Source: Candidatus Aegiribacteria sp.
Lineage (GTDB): Bacteria; Fermentibacterota; Fermentibacteria; Fermentibacterales; JCC-6
Direction of reading: 5' to 3'
Assembly (NCBI GenBank): GCA_030640155.1
Contig: DAOWJX010000224.1
Span: 1 to 17,117, forward strand
DNA: 17,117 nt
A program made the translations under genes and the position numbers. Positions 1 through 7,282 of the stretch are shown piece after piece. The notes beneath the pieces are model-generated. The model was not told the DNA's origin and did not search any database. It was given only the letters and a program-made list of their open reading frames with translations. Each line of letters opens with the position of its first letter. Within the stretch, counting starts at the first letter, position 1.

Positions 1-529
1 CACTCACATCATCAAAGTTATCCATGGGTTCGCCCATTCCCATGAAGACCACATTACTGATTCGTGTCTCTGTCGTACTTCTCAACTGGTATAGCTGTGA
101 AACAATTTCATCACAGGTGAGATTTCTTATGAAACCCATTTTTCCAGTTTGACAGAAAGTGCAACCGAGCCTGCACCCGACCTGACTTGAAAGACAGGCT
201 GTTAACCTCGGAGGTTCCGGTATCAGTACAGATTCAATTCTGTTATCATCTTTTAATAAATACGAATACTTGATTGTTCCATCTTCTGCTGAAAGTGAGC
301 TGTCAGTTCGGAGAGTTGTGATCACGGCTTGAGTTTCCAGCAGGTCTCTGGTACTCCTGGATAAATTTGTCATCTGCTGAAACGTGGTGACCCCTCGAAG
401 ATGAATCCAGGAGAATATCTGATTTGCTCTGAAAGGCTTCATATCCATGTTCTCAGATAGCCAGAATACCAGTTGTTCGTATGTTAGACCGGATAGCCTG
501 ATTCTTCCATGGTTATCGTTTATGAGCAT
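1..529 (-). CDS. rlmN: RlmN, dual-specificity 23S rRNA/tRNA adenine-C2 methyltransferase (5' part)
   Basis: Radical-SAM methyltransferase that methylates C2 of A2503 in 23S rRNA and A37 in some tRNAs. Only the first 176 residues are present; the gene runs off the left edge. Reading the minus strand from the ATG at 529, the radical-SAM cysteines are C119, C123 and C126 (CRLGCTFC), followed by QTGKMGF. The family signature VVFMGMGEPMDN is at about 160-171. C112, seven residues before the first cluster cysteine, matches the catalytic Cys118 of E. coli RlmN; the partner cysteine (E. coli Cys355) would be outside the window. The GGTG[E]-like region and this spacing favour RlmN over Cfr, though the two are related. 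It is divergent from mtnP, with 85 bp between the starts. Confidence 0.93.
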   Translation of the reverse strand, partial: MLINDNHGRIRLSGLTYEQLVFWLSENMDMKPFRANQIFSWIHLRGVTTFQQMTNLSRSTRDLLETQAVITTLRTDSSLSAEDGTIKYSYLLKDDNRIESVLIPEPPRLTACLSSQVGCRLGCTFCQTGKMGFIRNLTCDEIVSQLYQLRSTTETRISNVVFMGMGEPMDNFDDVS

Positions 530-567
530 GTTACTTTAAACTACCTTTCAACCAGTTGTAGAAGTTA

Positions 568-573
568 TATAAT
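568..573 (+). promoter_or_regulatory. Candidate -10 box for the mtnP-thiL run
   Basis: A perfect TATAAT lies 41 bp before the mtnP ATG in the 85-bp gap between divergent rlmN and mtnP. The -35 is poor (TTTCAA at 546-551, 16-bp spacer). It would give a leader of about 35 nt. Seen by eye only. Confidence 0.4.
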
Positions 574-614
574 CTCTATAACCGCAAGTGCCTTTTTGCC
601 AAGAACGGAGAGTA

Positions 615-1481
615 ATGAAAAAACGCATTGGGATAATAGGAGGCTCCGGAGTTTATTCGTTTGACGGAGTCAGAATCGAAGGAGAACTGAATACCGAAAC
701 TCCCTTTGGAAAACCGTCAGCGCCTCTCATTATGGCCGAATACGATGGAATCCCTTTGGTTTTTCTTCCACGACATGGCGAGGGTCATACACTGTCTCCC
801 TCCGAAGTTCCATATGCAGCGAATATATATGCAATGAAACATATTGGCGTACGTAAGATCATCTCGGTATCAGCTGTTGGAAGTCTCCAGGAGAAGTATC
901 ACCCCAGACACTTTGTTATTCCGGATCAACTTTACGACAGAACAAAAGGGATAAGAAGATCGACTTACTTTGGCGGTGGATTAGTTGCTCACATAGGATT
1001 TGGTGATCCCTTCTGTCATGAGTTATCCGGGATTCTTGCCAGTTCAGCGGAAGAAGCAGATGCTACAATACATAGAGGCGGAACTCTTGTCTGCATGGAA
1101 GGACCTGCTTTCTCTACGAGGGCAGAGAGTGATATTTATCGTCGTCAGGGGCATGCTATTATCGGTATGACTGCACTTCCAGAGGCCAAACTTGCCAGGG
1201 AAGCAGGGATATGTTACTCGATTCTTGGATTGGTAACGGACTACGATGTGTGGCATGAATCAGAGGAAGATGTTTCAGTTGAAGCTGTAATGGCAAACAT
1301 CAGGGTGAATACTATTAGGGCAAGGAGAACGATTGAGAACGCGCTGAAGAAGATGGATCCTGATGATACGGAATGCAACTGCCACGGAGGGGCAGAGGCA
1401 ATTGAGAGTTCGATCATAACAACTCCTGAGAATCGGAGTTATCTGGCAAAGGAACATCTGAAAGTTATTCTTGAGAGATAG
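615..1481 (+). CDS. mtnP: S-methyl-5'-thioadenosine phosphorylase
   Basis: Cytosolic purine nucleoside phosphorylase that cleaves methylthioadenosine with phosphate to adenine and methylthioribose-1-phosphate, the first step of methionine salvage. The 288-residue product has the family length. Visible motifs are the phosphate loop GGSG (9-12), RHGEGH (53-58), MEGPAFSTRAES (161-172) and TDYDVW (208-213). The two Asp at 209 and 211 are the residues that select 6-aminopurines, so MTA is favoured over inosine or guanosine. A CNC motif (254-256) recalls the CXC seen near the C terminus of thermophilic MTAPs. An in-frame GTG at 588 would add nine residues, but GGAG sits just before the ATG at 615 and the protein aligns from MKKRIGIIGG. 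It is followed 6 nt later by thiL. Confidence 0.92.
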   Translation: MKKRIGIIGGSGVYSFDGVRIEGELNTETPFGKPSAPLIMAEYDGIPLVFLPRHGEGHTLSPSEVPYAANIYAMKHIGVRKIISVSAVGSLQEKYHPRHFVIPDQLYDRTKGIRRSTYFGGGLVAHIGFGDPFCHELSGILASSAEEADATIHRGGTLVCMEGPAFSTRAESDIYRRQGHAIIGMTALPEAKLAREAGICYSILGLVTDYDVWHESEEDVSVEAVMANIRVNTIRARRTIENALKKMDPDDTECNCHGGAEAIESSIITTPENRSYLAKEHLKVILER

Positions 1482-1487
1482 GTATTC

Positions 1488-2453
1488 TTGACTGATTTAA
1501 CTGCGGGTGACATCGGAGAGAGAGGTCTGATACGAAGGCTGAGGGATAACTTTCCGTCACTAAGCCTTATCGGTGATGACAGCAGTATTCTTCCAGCTCT
1601 CCAGTGTCCCGTAGTGACTACGGACAGCTATTTCGAGGGATCCCATTTCTATCGCTGGTGGGCACCAGCGGAGGTGCTCGGGCGACGATTGCTTGAAGCG
1701 ACACTATCGGATATCGCAGCCATGGGTGCCCGTCCCCGTTGGATCTTTACCGCAGTCACATTACCTTCAGATCTGGAGATTGATTGGATTGAACGATTCT
1801 ATAAAGGTTTGATGGAGAGAAAGGATTGTGTTATTGCCGGAGGAGAAACAATCCGGGGGAGTAATTTCGGAATCACACTTACTGCAGTTGGTGAAGGAGG
1901 TAATTCCGAAACTCTTCTAAGAAGATCAACACTGCGACCGGGTGACAGTCTCTGGCTTTCCGGACCGATAGGCAGGGCGCTTGATGCTCCTGCAATACTC
2001 GAGGAGGCAGGCGGTCTTGAAGGCGAGAATCTGAACCCTCGCTACGGGAAAATCTCTGCGGATAAACTGGAACAGGTGAGAGCCTTTATCCTTCCGCGAG
2101 CTGAGCTTGAACTGGCTGTGGAGTTGAGGAGAAAAGGTGTTCTTTGCGGGATTGATATTTCCGATGGTCTCTTCTCAGAGGCCTGGCACCTTTCCTGTGA
2201 GAGCAGGATTGATATTGTTCTTGATATGGATGAATCGATATTTTACAACTCTGTAAAAGACAGACCGCTTGAAGCTGCTTCATCCGGGGAAGATTTTGTT
2301 CTGCTTTTCAGTGCACCTGAGCAGAGTGAATTCACATCTGAAGGATGTAAAAAAGTTGGTTACGCAAAGGAAGGTACTGGGAAAGTAAGTATTTTAATGA
2401 ATGGAAGACCGGTAAATGTGGAAACAACCGGGTACGATCATCTGGAGGTTTGA
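1488..2453 (+). CDS. thiL: Thiamine-monophosphate kinase
   Basis: Cytosolic ATP-dependent kinase that converts thiamine phosphate to thiamine diphosphate, the last step of cofactor synthesis. The 321 residues show the PurM/ThiL order: GDDS (29-32), TTDSYFEGSHF (44-54), SDIAAMGA (74-81), GGET (118-121), GDSLWLSGPIG (about 152-162), DISDGL (223-228), SGEDF (266-270) and a C-terminal GYDH. GGET and SGEDF stand where GGDT and GGEDY are usual; both changes are mild. The start is TTG, 6 nt after the mtnP stop, with a weak purine-rich GAGAGATAGG before it; no nearer in-frame ATG fits the domain start. No other thiamine gene is in the window, so the link to mtnP may be only shared transcription. Confidence 0.92.
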   Translation: MTDLTAGDIGERGLIRRLRDNFPSLSLIGDDSSILPALQCPVVTTDSYFEGSHFYRWWAPAEVLGRRLLEATLSDIAAMGARPRWIFTAVTLPSDLEIDWIERFYKGLMERKDCVIAGGETIRGSNFGITLTAVGEGGNSETLLRRSTLRPGDSLWLSGPIGRALDAPAILEEAGGLEGENLNPRYGKISADKLEQVRAFILPRAELELAVELRRKGVLCGIDISDGLFSEAWHLSCESRIDIVLDMDESIFYNSVKDRPLEAASSGEDFVLLFSAPEQSEFTSEGCKKVGYAKEGTGKVSILMNGRPVNVETTGYDHLEV

Positions 2454-2455
2454 AA

Positions 2456-2713
2456 ATGCAGGAAGAGAAGAATACAACAACAAAGGAATTCCATGTTTGC
2501 GGCAAAGATCTCGTTTCCAAATTAAAGGAGATTCTTCATCAGGGTAATATAAGACATATCATGATAATTAATGATGATGGAAGAACTCTGATTGAAGTTC
2601 CAATGACGCTGGGCGCTGTGGCCGTAGTATTACTCCCGGTCTGGGCAGCTATCGGAGCGATTGCCGCTCTTGTAGCAAACTGCACAATCGTCGTAAAAAC
2701 AGAAGAAGAATAG
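2456..2713 (+). CDS. DUF4342 family small protein
   Basis: 85-residue protein of the DUF4342 family, whose function is not known. Its layout is typical: a polar N terminus, a helix of the form KDLVSKLKEILHQG (17-30), a strand pair NIRHIMI..DGRTLIEVP (31-49), then a hydrophobic stretch (about 50-76) ending in a polar tail KTEEE. The hydrophobic part may be buried or membrane-associated. A TTG at 2450 could start it two codons earlier, but TGGAGG (2442-2447) is 8 nt from the ATG at 2456 and only 2 nt from the TTG, so ATG is chosen. It starts 2 nt after the thiL stop and is therefore probably co-transcribed. It converges on the next gene with a 54-nt gap. Confidence 0.75.
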   Translation: MQEEKNTTTKEFHVCGKDLVSKLKEILHQGNIRHIMIINDDGRTLIEVPMTLGAVAVVLLPVWAAIGAIAALVANCTIVVKTEEE

Positions 2714-2767
2714 CGCAACTGTACACAGGAGGCTGTGAAGAAATCCGGGATTGAGAAACTGAAAATG

Positions 2768-3694
2768 TCAGATTGAGAGTATCCCCACATAGAATCTGCT
2801 GTACTCTATGTCATGCTCTTCTGAGGTTTCCAGTGTTATGCTGCTCATTCTCTCAACAGTTTCATCAGGCAGGGGGAATACAAGAAGAGTATTACCACTC
2901 CAGGAACCGCTGTAGATCCAGTCTTCCCATGTAGTCCACATGGCATTGATCTCATCTGATTTCATAGTTCCGCCAGCCCAGGAACAGAGGGTTTCAAAGA
3001 TATCTCCATATTCGGTTGCCTGCTGTAATTCTCGACGTGTTCCGTATCTTCCGCTAATGGGATTGATGACTACTTTCCCATCCAGCTTGATGAATCTTAT
3101 CAGTTCACCATGGTATTCAGGGTCCAGTACAACCCCTTCTCCCGTTAGCAGTGCCGGATAGAAGTCGTCATTACTTCGTGGTGTCAGAGCACACTCGTAA
3201 TAAACGAATTTTTCACGGACTCCATTACCGAACTCCAGCAGAAACGATGGAGGCCACCTCCAGATATCGAGAATCTCAGGGGAAAAACTTAGTTCATCCC
3301 TTTCAGCTGGAGTGTCAATTGTGCCGGGTTCCGCCCATGAAGTGCCTGAGATGGTCCACACGGCTCTGGATGAGCTGGCCAGTTGCAGGGGGGCGATAGC
3401 GGTAAGTTTTTCAGGGTCCGGCCAGGTTTCGATAAATGTTCCGGATGGAACTGTGACAGTGAAAGTACCCTGAAAAGAAGCACCGTAGAAGTAGACAACA
3501 GGGGCTCTGGCTACTGGTTCGTCCCATTCATCCGGAGTTGTATAATCCTCCAAAGGATCAGATGGTGGAACTGCTCCGAATATTACTTCCTCAGTAAAAG
3601 TTATTGCTCCCCATTCGTGTACATAAATTGTATTCAGGTCGACCGGGGGAGCAATAACCGTATCAACCAGTGCTGCAAACATCAGGGGTAGCAT
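2768..3694 (-). CDS. Exported protein of unknown function with VHEWG motif
   Basis: 308 residues, not recognised as a named family. It begins MLPLMFAALVDTVIAPP, a short hydrophobic start that may be a weak signal peptide; it lacks the usual early Lys/Arg. The motif YVHEWGAITF (24-33) resembles the VHEWG opening found in uncharacterised exported proteins of several environmental phyla. The rest is acidic and rich in Trp, Tyr and beta-prone segments, consistent with an extracytoplasmic beta-rich domain. An earlier in-frame TTG at 3706 overlaps the ribosome binding site itself: GGAGG ends five bases before the ATG at 3694, so that ATG is the start. It is monocistronic and convergent with the DUF4342 gene. 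Confidence 0.7.
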   Translation of the reverse strand: MLPLMFAALVDTVIAPPVDLNTIYVHEWGAITFTEEVIFGAVPPSDPLEDYTTPDEWDEPVARAPVVYFYGASFQGTFTVTVPSGTFIETWPDPEKLTAIAPLQLASSSRAVWTISGTSWAEPGTIDTPAERDELSFSPEILDIWRWPPSFLLEFGNGVREKFVYYECALTPRSNDDFYPALLTGEGVVLDPEYHGELIRFIKLDGKVVINPISGRYGTRRELQQATEYGDIFETLCSWAGGTMKSDEINAMWTTWEDWIYSGSWSGNTLLVFPLPDETVERMSSITLETSEEHDIEYSRFYVGILSI

Positions 3695-3806
3695 TCGATC
3701 CTCCAATCAAAAAAGACTTTTATTGCATTTCTTATACATATCGCCAGGATATTTATTCCCACCACAGTCCAATCTAGGCAAACAGCAACCATAAAACAGG
3801 AGTAAT

Positions 3807-3836
3807 ATGATTTCAATCCGTCTGTATCTGGATTGA
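3807..3836 (+). other. Possible 9-codon leader ORF
   Basis: In the 277-bp gap before the channel gene, CAGGAG precedes an ATG at 3807 that opens a nine-residue reading frame ending in TGA. It could be a leader peptide or chance. Apart from this and a -10-like box, I see nothing else in the gap (3695-3971). Confidence 0.15.
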
Positions 3837-3935
3837 TAGTCTAACTGAAAGAACAGGTCAACTTTCTCACGTGCTTCAGATCAGTGAATCGCGATAAATA
3901 CAGGTATTCTCATACCCGGTCTGATCCTGTTATTG

Positions 3936-3941
3936 TATACT
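3936..3941 (+). promoter_or_regulatory. -10-like box upstream of the channel gene
   Basis: TATACT lies 30 bp before the TTG start of the channel gene. No convincing -35 is found 16-18 bp upstream. Weak call. Confidence 0.22.
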
Positions 3942-3971
3942 ACTGTGATCTTAACCACGGGAGGTTGATTC

Positions 3972-5477
3972 TTGAGTCAGCAGATGATTTTGCACGGTAT
4001 CGAAGCCGTTGTTCTGGGTCTTGCAGTTGGGCTCATTCTCTGGATGATACGAAAGCATTCACCGGGGAGCAGGCTGAAACTCTGGATTCTGCTGGCCGGG
4101 ATTGCCGGCGCATCATACCTTGTGATGAAGATGTTCGGGGTACCTGAAGAATCATCCTTTTACAGGATTTCTCTTGCTGCTACAATCATGCTCAGTGCTA
4201 ACACAATCCTGCAGGTTCTGAACCTGTTGCTGTGGGATTATTTTCTAAAGAAACAAAGCGATATTCACATTCCGCGACTGATAATAGACATGATTAACTT
4301 CATCGTTCTGGCTATTGTCGCAGTTGCCATTCTCAACGGAATATTCGGGGTTAAACTTACGGCGTTCCTTGTCACGTCAACCGTTCTTTCAGCTGTTATC
4401 GGACTTTCACTTCAGGATATACTTGGTAATCTATTCGCGGGTCTGGCTCTGCAGATGGAGAGACCATATAAAGTGGGTGAATGGATAGGTGTCGGGGAAG
4501 AAGAGGGTATAGTTGTACAGATGAACTGGAGAACCCTCACTATCCTAACCAGAGCCAGAGATCATGTTATCATTCCAAACGCCACTATATCGAAGAATAT
4601 AGTTACCAATTACTCCCGCCCTGATAGACACCATATGTGCAGGATAGAAGTCGGAATGGCTTACGGTCACTCACCTGGACAAGTAAAGAATTTGATCTCA
4701 GGGGTATTTGCCAGAACCGATGGGGTTCTGGAGAAACCGCTCCCCAAAGTATTCCTTGACAAATTTGATGATTATACTGTTAATTATGATGTGCGTTTCT
4801 GGATTTTGGAATATCACAGAAAACCTGAAATTGAAAACGCCGTCAGAACACATATCTGGTACAGCCTTCGAAGGGCTGGACTCTCAATTCCGTTCCCGAT
4901 CAGGGATGTGACAGTCAGAACTGTTCCTGAGGATCACGATACCAGAATCAAGGAGCTGCTCAAAACAGAAATACTCAATGAGCTCAGAAAAGTTGAACTC
5001 TTTAAACTGCTTAACGACGAACAGATCCTGAAACTTGCTGAGAGTTCCTCCAAACACCTCTATTCAAAGGGCGAGGCACTTGTTCACCAGGGGGATTCAG
5101 GCGATTCCCTGTTGATTATCTCGAATGGCAAGGTAGAGGTTTATATTTCTGATGACTCAGGTCGCAAAACTCATCTCGCAGATCTCCAGGAAGGAGATTA
5201 CTTCGGTGAAATGAGCCTCCTTACAGGTGAACCCCGCTCCGCATCGGTCTCCGCGGTATCTGAAACCGAAGTAATCGTTGTTAAAAAAGATGGCCTGGCC
5301 GATCTGCTGGAAACGGAACCCACGATCCTTGAACCGCTCTCTGAGATGCTGGAAAAGCGGCTTGAGGATCTTTCAAGTAGAGTCATGGACAGAGCAATCG
5401 AGGAGAAGGAACACAAAAAGCCTGTTCAAAAAGATCACATCCTTGGTCGAATAAGGGATTTCTTCGGGATAAGATAA
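3972..5477 (+). CDS. MscS-family channel with C-terminal cyclic-nucleotide-binding domain (bCNG type)
   Basis: Inner-membrane protein of 501 residues. Hydrophobic helices lie at about 5-26, 37-57, 63-92 and 103-126. A pore-lining TM3-like helix plus the MscS beta domain follows (128-215, with GLSLQDILGNLFAGL and IPNATISKN), then the alpha-beta C-terminal domain (to about 315). A cNMP-binding domain spans about 342-470; its phosphate-binding cassette FGEMSLLTGEPRSAS is at 411-425, with the ribose-binding Glu413 and phosphate-binding Arg422 both present. This architecture is that of the bacterial cyclic-nucleotide-gated (bCNG) branch of the MscS superfamily. It suggests gating by cAMP or cGMP more than by tension, but ligand and conductance are inferred. 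The start is TTG: GGGAGG ends 7 nt before it, while the next ATG (3984) is 19 nt away. No cyclase is in the window. Confidence 0.88.
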   Translation: MSQQMILHGIEAVVLGLAVGLILWMIRKHSPGSRLKLWILLAGIAGASYLVMKMFGVPEESSFYRISLAATIMLSANTILQVLNLLLWDYFLKKQSDIHIPRLIIDMINFIVLAIVAVAILNGIFGVKLTAFLVTSTVLSAVIGLSLQDILGNLFAGLALQMERPYKVGEWIGVGEEEGIVVQMNWRTLTILTRARDHVIIPNATISKNIVTNYSRPDRHHMCRIEVGMAYGHSPGQVKNLISGVFARTDGVLEKPLPKVFLDKFDDYTVNYDVRFWILEYHRKPEIENAVRTHIWYSLRRAGLSIPFPIRDVTVRTVPEDHDTRIKELLKTEILNELRKVELFKLLNDEQILKLAESSSKHLYSKGEALVHQGDSGDSLLIISNGKVEVYISDDSGRKTHLADLQEGDYFGEMSLLTGEPRSASVSAVSETEVIVVKKDGLADLLETEPTILEPLSEMLEKRLEDLSSRVMDRAIEEKEHKKPVQKDHILGRIRDFFGIR

Positions 5478-5550
5478 ATGCAATTATCTTCTGAACTCAA
5501 TGTACTCTGGGACTGGTATCTATCAGATAACTATCAGAAACACCTGCAAA

Positions 5551-5598
5551 ACATAACGCAGCTATTATTTGTCAGATGGATTTTTTACCACTTTAAAT
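5551..5598 (-). other. Degenerate attC-like site after the 135-aa gene
   Basis: GTTATGT (minus strand, 5551-5557) differs from the GTTRRRY core at one position and is preceded by GC. AAAACA overlapping the end of the gene can pair with TGTTTT next to the core. The pairing is short and interrupted, so this may be chance. Confidence 0.2.
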
Positions 5599-6000
5599 TG
5601 TTTTCATTAATTGCGATAAAAAGGTCTGACCGTCATCACCTATGATAATGACCCATGAAAGAGTTTCATCAAAAAGACCCAGATCATTGCCAGGGAGCCA
5701 GAATATATCCTGATTGGCTAAGAAATAGCTCGACCATGTTGCTTGAAAAGGCTTGTCATGGGTCGAAATTCCAGAAGTAATAAAAATAAGATCAGATGGA
5801 AAGATATCAAGCTTCTTCAACAAGTCGTGTAAGTCAACATTTGACAGCCGTGGTAGTACTTCACGGGTAACAACATTGACTAAAGACATATGAAGATCTC
5901 GGGCAGCTGAAGCTGCGGATTCGGAATCAATGGGCACAATGTGCTCTGCTGTTCTGTTTAGCTGCTGCTTTAGTTTATTGATCCAATCGGGTGTTGTCAT
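5593..6000 (-). CDS. Hypothetical cassette protein, 135 aa
   Basis: Not recognised. A soluble, probably cytosolic protein of 135 residues with no signal peptide or membrane helix. The N-terminal third looks helical (IDSESAASAARDLHMSLVNVV), the middle has LHDLLKKLDIFPSDLIFITSG, and the C-terminal part is aromatic and hydrophobic (WSSYFLANQDIFWLPG, LSWVIIIGDDGQTFL), which suggests a compact alpha/beta fold. AAAGGA lies 4 nt before the ATG at 6000, and the start is only about a dozen bases after the GTTAACC core of the neighbouring attC-like site, as expected for an integron cassette gene. It is the last gene of the three-gene minus-strand cluster. Confidence 0.7.
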   Translation of the reverse strand: MTTPDWINKLKQQLNRTAEHIVPIDSESAASAARDLHMSLVNVVTREVLPRLSNVDLHDLLKKLDIFPSDLIFITSGISTHDKPFQATWSSYFLANQDIFWLPGNDLGLFDETLSWVIIIGDDGQTFLSQLMKTI

Positions 6001-6010
6001 GAGTTCCTTT

Positions 6011-6066
6011 GGTTAACGATGATTATGCGGATTTCACATAGTTGTTTCATTCTAATATCGTTAATC
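6011..6066 (-). other. attC-like recombination site B (56 nt)
   Basis: On the minus strand it runs from GATTAAC (R'') to GTTAACC (R'). The outer arms GGTTAACGAT (6011-6020) and ATCGTTAATC (6057-6066) pair over ten positions with one G-T. ATTA (6022-6025) pairs with TAAT (6053-6056), leaving G6021 extrahelical, as attC sites have. The TAA stop of the upstream CGGC gene (6061-6063) is inside R''. The core departs from GTTRRRY at one base. Confidence 0.5.
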
Positions 6067-6498
6067 GTATGCCAAACGTGTTTCTTCGTCTGTCAAGACG
6101 TGCTGAATACGTTCTTGCCATCTGGTTGACTGCCAGGTTCCTAACTCCTGGTGAGTCAAGTAATAGTTTTGAGGAATTGGATGAGTGCCTACAATCACAT
6201 CCAGTCCATATTTGGCGGGAATAAATTCACAGAAAGCTTGCAGTCGGGGGCAGGGTGGGTAGCCAACCACCAAGCCCGTAGCTAAATGGATGACATCTGT
6301 TCCATTCTTTTTCATTTCAGCTGGAGCGTACTCTACGTTGCCGCCCGGACAACCTCCGCAGGTAGTGTAGCCCACCATTTCAATTTCCTCTCCCTTGTAC
6401 AGAACAAAAGCCCCTTCCCGGTTTCGCAAAGCTCGCAGACACTTCCCTCCTGCACAAGTATGGTAACGGTTGCAGATGATTATGCTGATTTTCTTCAT
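6061..6498 (-). CDS. CGGC domain-containing protein
   Basis: 145-residue small cysteine-rich protein matching the CGGC domain family, thought to bind metal; no reaction is known. Cysteines are C9, C15 and C20 (CNRYHTCAGGKC), C47 and C50 (TTCGGCPGG, the signature), C83 and C90, plus H106 in GTHPIP. It is cytosolic, with no signal peptide. Longer starts exist (GTG at 6546, ATG at 6507), but the AGGGGG run is 1 nt from 6507 and 10 nt from the ATG at 6498, where the conserved KISIIICNRYHTC begins. Its TAA stop is embedded in the R'' arm of attC-like site B. CGGC genes occur in anaerobes and archaea, so lateral acquisition through the cassette is plausible. Confidence 0.82.
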   Translation of the reverse strand: MKKISIIICNRYHTCAGGKCLRALRNREGAFVLYKGEEIEMVGYTTCGGCPGGNVEYAPAEMKKNGTDVIHLATGLVVGYPPCPRLQAFCEFIPAKYGLDVIVGTHPIPQNYYLTHQELGTWQSTRWQERIQHVLTDEETRLAYD

Positions 6499-6547
6499 CT
6501 TGCTCATTCCCCCTTTAATTCTGGAACAATTTGGAGATATTTGCACA

Positions 6548-6634
6548 ACCTAACGCTTCAATTCAGTAGCCTACTTTCCATAACTGGGTTGGTGCATATG
6601 AAGAAAGTCTACTGCAACTGATTGATCGTTATGG
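6548..6634 (-). other. attC-like recombination site A (87 nt)
   Basis: The best of the four. The minus strand ends in AAGCGTTAGGT, with core GTTAGGT (6548-6554) fitting GTTRRRY exactly and resembling the ends of aadA-type attC sites. R'' is CCATAAC (6628-6634) and contains the TAA stop of the phosphatase gene. Paired arms: TAACG with CGTTA, TCAAT with ATTGA, CAGTAG (6564-6569) with CTACTG (6609-6614), and ACTTTC (6573-6578) with GAAAGT (6603-6608), with a 3-nt bulge (6570-6572) and a variable loop. Confidence 0.6.
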
Positions 6635-7282
6635 ATTAAGATGCCGCACATCTCCCAAGTAGACCACAGCTCTACTCTTAAATAAGTCGTCTTCATTCAA
6701 ATAGGTAACACTCCCTGGCTTCACTTTGAAATTAACATATCCAACACTTTCTATGGGCATTTTTATCCAGCTAGCTATTAAAAAAGTTAATGCAAAACCG
6801 TGAGTGCATATGATGAGCTTATCGTTGGATGAAGAAAGTTCATGCATGACGTTAAATAATCTTGCTGCAAACTCTCTCCTTGTCTCACTTCCAATAACAA
6901 TAGAGTGATCCAGGCGATTTTCATTGTCATGAGGAATTATTCTACTATCAAGCCAGTCCTGAGGTTTTCCTTCAGCCTCGCCATATGACATTTCTCTTAA
7001 TCGAGCATCAAGTGACAAAGTACCTTTCAGCACATTAGAAATCGCCTGGCCAGTTTGGATTGCTCTTTTCAAATCTGAAGTAACCACGGGTGTTCCATCC
7101 AGGCCAAGTTCCTTCAACCTTCCTGCGCAAAGAATCGCGTCAGCTTTGCCATTTTCGGTTAACTCCGAATCATACCATCCTCCCACAATTCCTTGGATAT
7201 GATGAGTGGCTTCAGTATGCGTAACGATATAGAACTCTTTTATTAATCCATTCCCACAACAATGATTATGTGGATTCCACAT
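6629..7282 (-). CDS. Histidine phosphatase superfamily protein
   Basis: 217-residue cytosolic protein of the phosphoglycerate-mutase-like superfamily; the substrate is unknown. The catalytic His is H22 in VTHTEATHH (20-26), where the usual RHG reads THT: the first active-site Arg is Thr, as in a known THPEA/THTEA subgroup. Later come SDLKRAIQTGQ with the second Arg, the acidic REMSYGEAEG, and the second His in ICTHGFALTF, so three of the usual four pocket positions are kept. The only in-frame ATG is at 7282, inside the arm of an attC-like site, and the first dozen residues (MWNPHNHCCGNG) come from that site. A natural start nearer the domain (about codon 14, ATA) is not excluded. The TAA stop lies within R'' of site A. 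Confidence 0.82.
   Translation of the reverse strand: MWNPHNHCCGNGLIKEFYIVTHTEATHHIQGIVGGWYDSELTENGKADAILCAGRLKELGLDGTPVVTSDLKRAIQTGQAISNVLKGTLSLDARLREMSYGEAEGKPQDWLDSRIIPHDNENRLDHSIVIGSETRREFAARLFNVMHELSSSNDKLIICTHGFALTFLIASWIKMPIESVGYVNFKVKPGSVTYLNEDDLFKSRAVVYLGDVRHLNP

Noticed and set aside
588..614. GTG start adding nine residues to mtnP
   Set aside because: The ribosome binding site GGAG and the conserved N terminus both point to the ATG at 615.
2724..2737. CACAG-GAGG-CTGTG hairpin between the convergent DUF4342 and VHEWG genes, overlapping a GTG-started 13-codon frame
   Set aside because: The stem is only 5 bp with no T-run, so it is a poor terminator; the tiny frame has no support beyond a GGAGG too close to its start.
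3384..3691. Plus-strand frame of about 100 codons opposite the VHEWG gene
   Set aside because: It is Cys/Trp/Ser-rich shadow sequence of the well-supported minus-strand gene, with no motif or ribosome binding site.
5519..5539. CTATCAG repeated twice in a row after the channel gene
   Set aside because: Two 7-mers four bases apart are within chance and lack symmetry or further copies.
5593..7282. Toxin-antitoxin or phage-defence island for the three small genes
   Set aside because: None of the three matches a toxin, antitoxin or defence family that I recognise; the cassette reading explains the architecture better.
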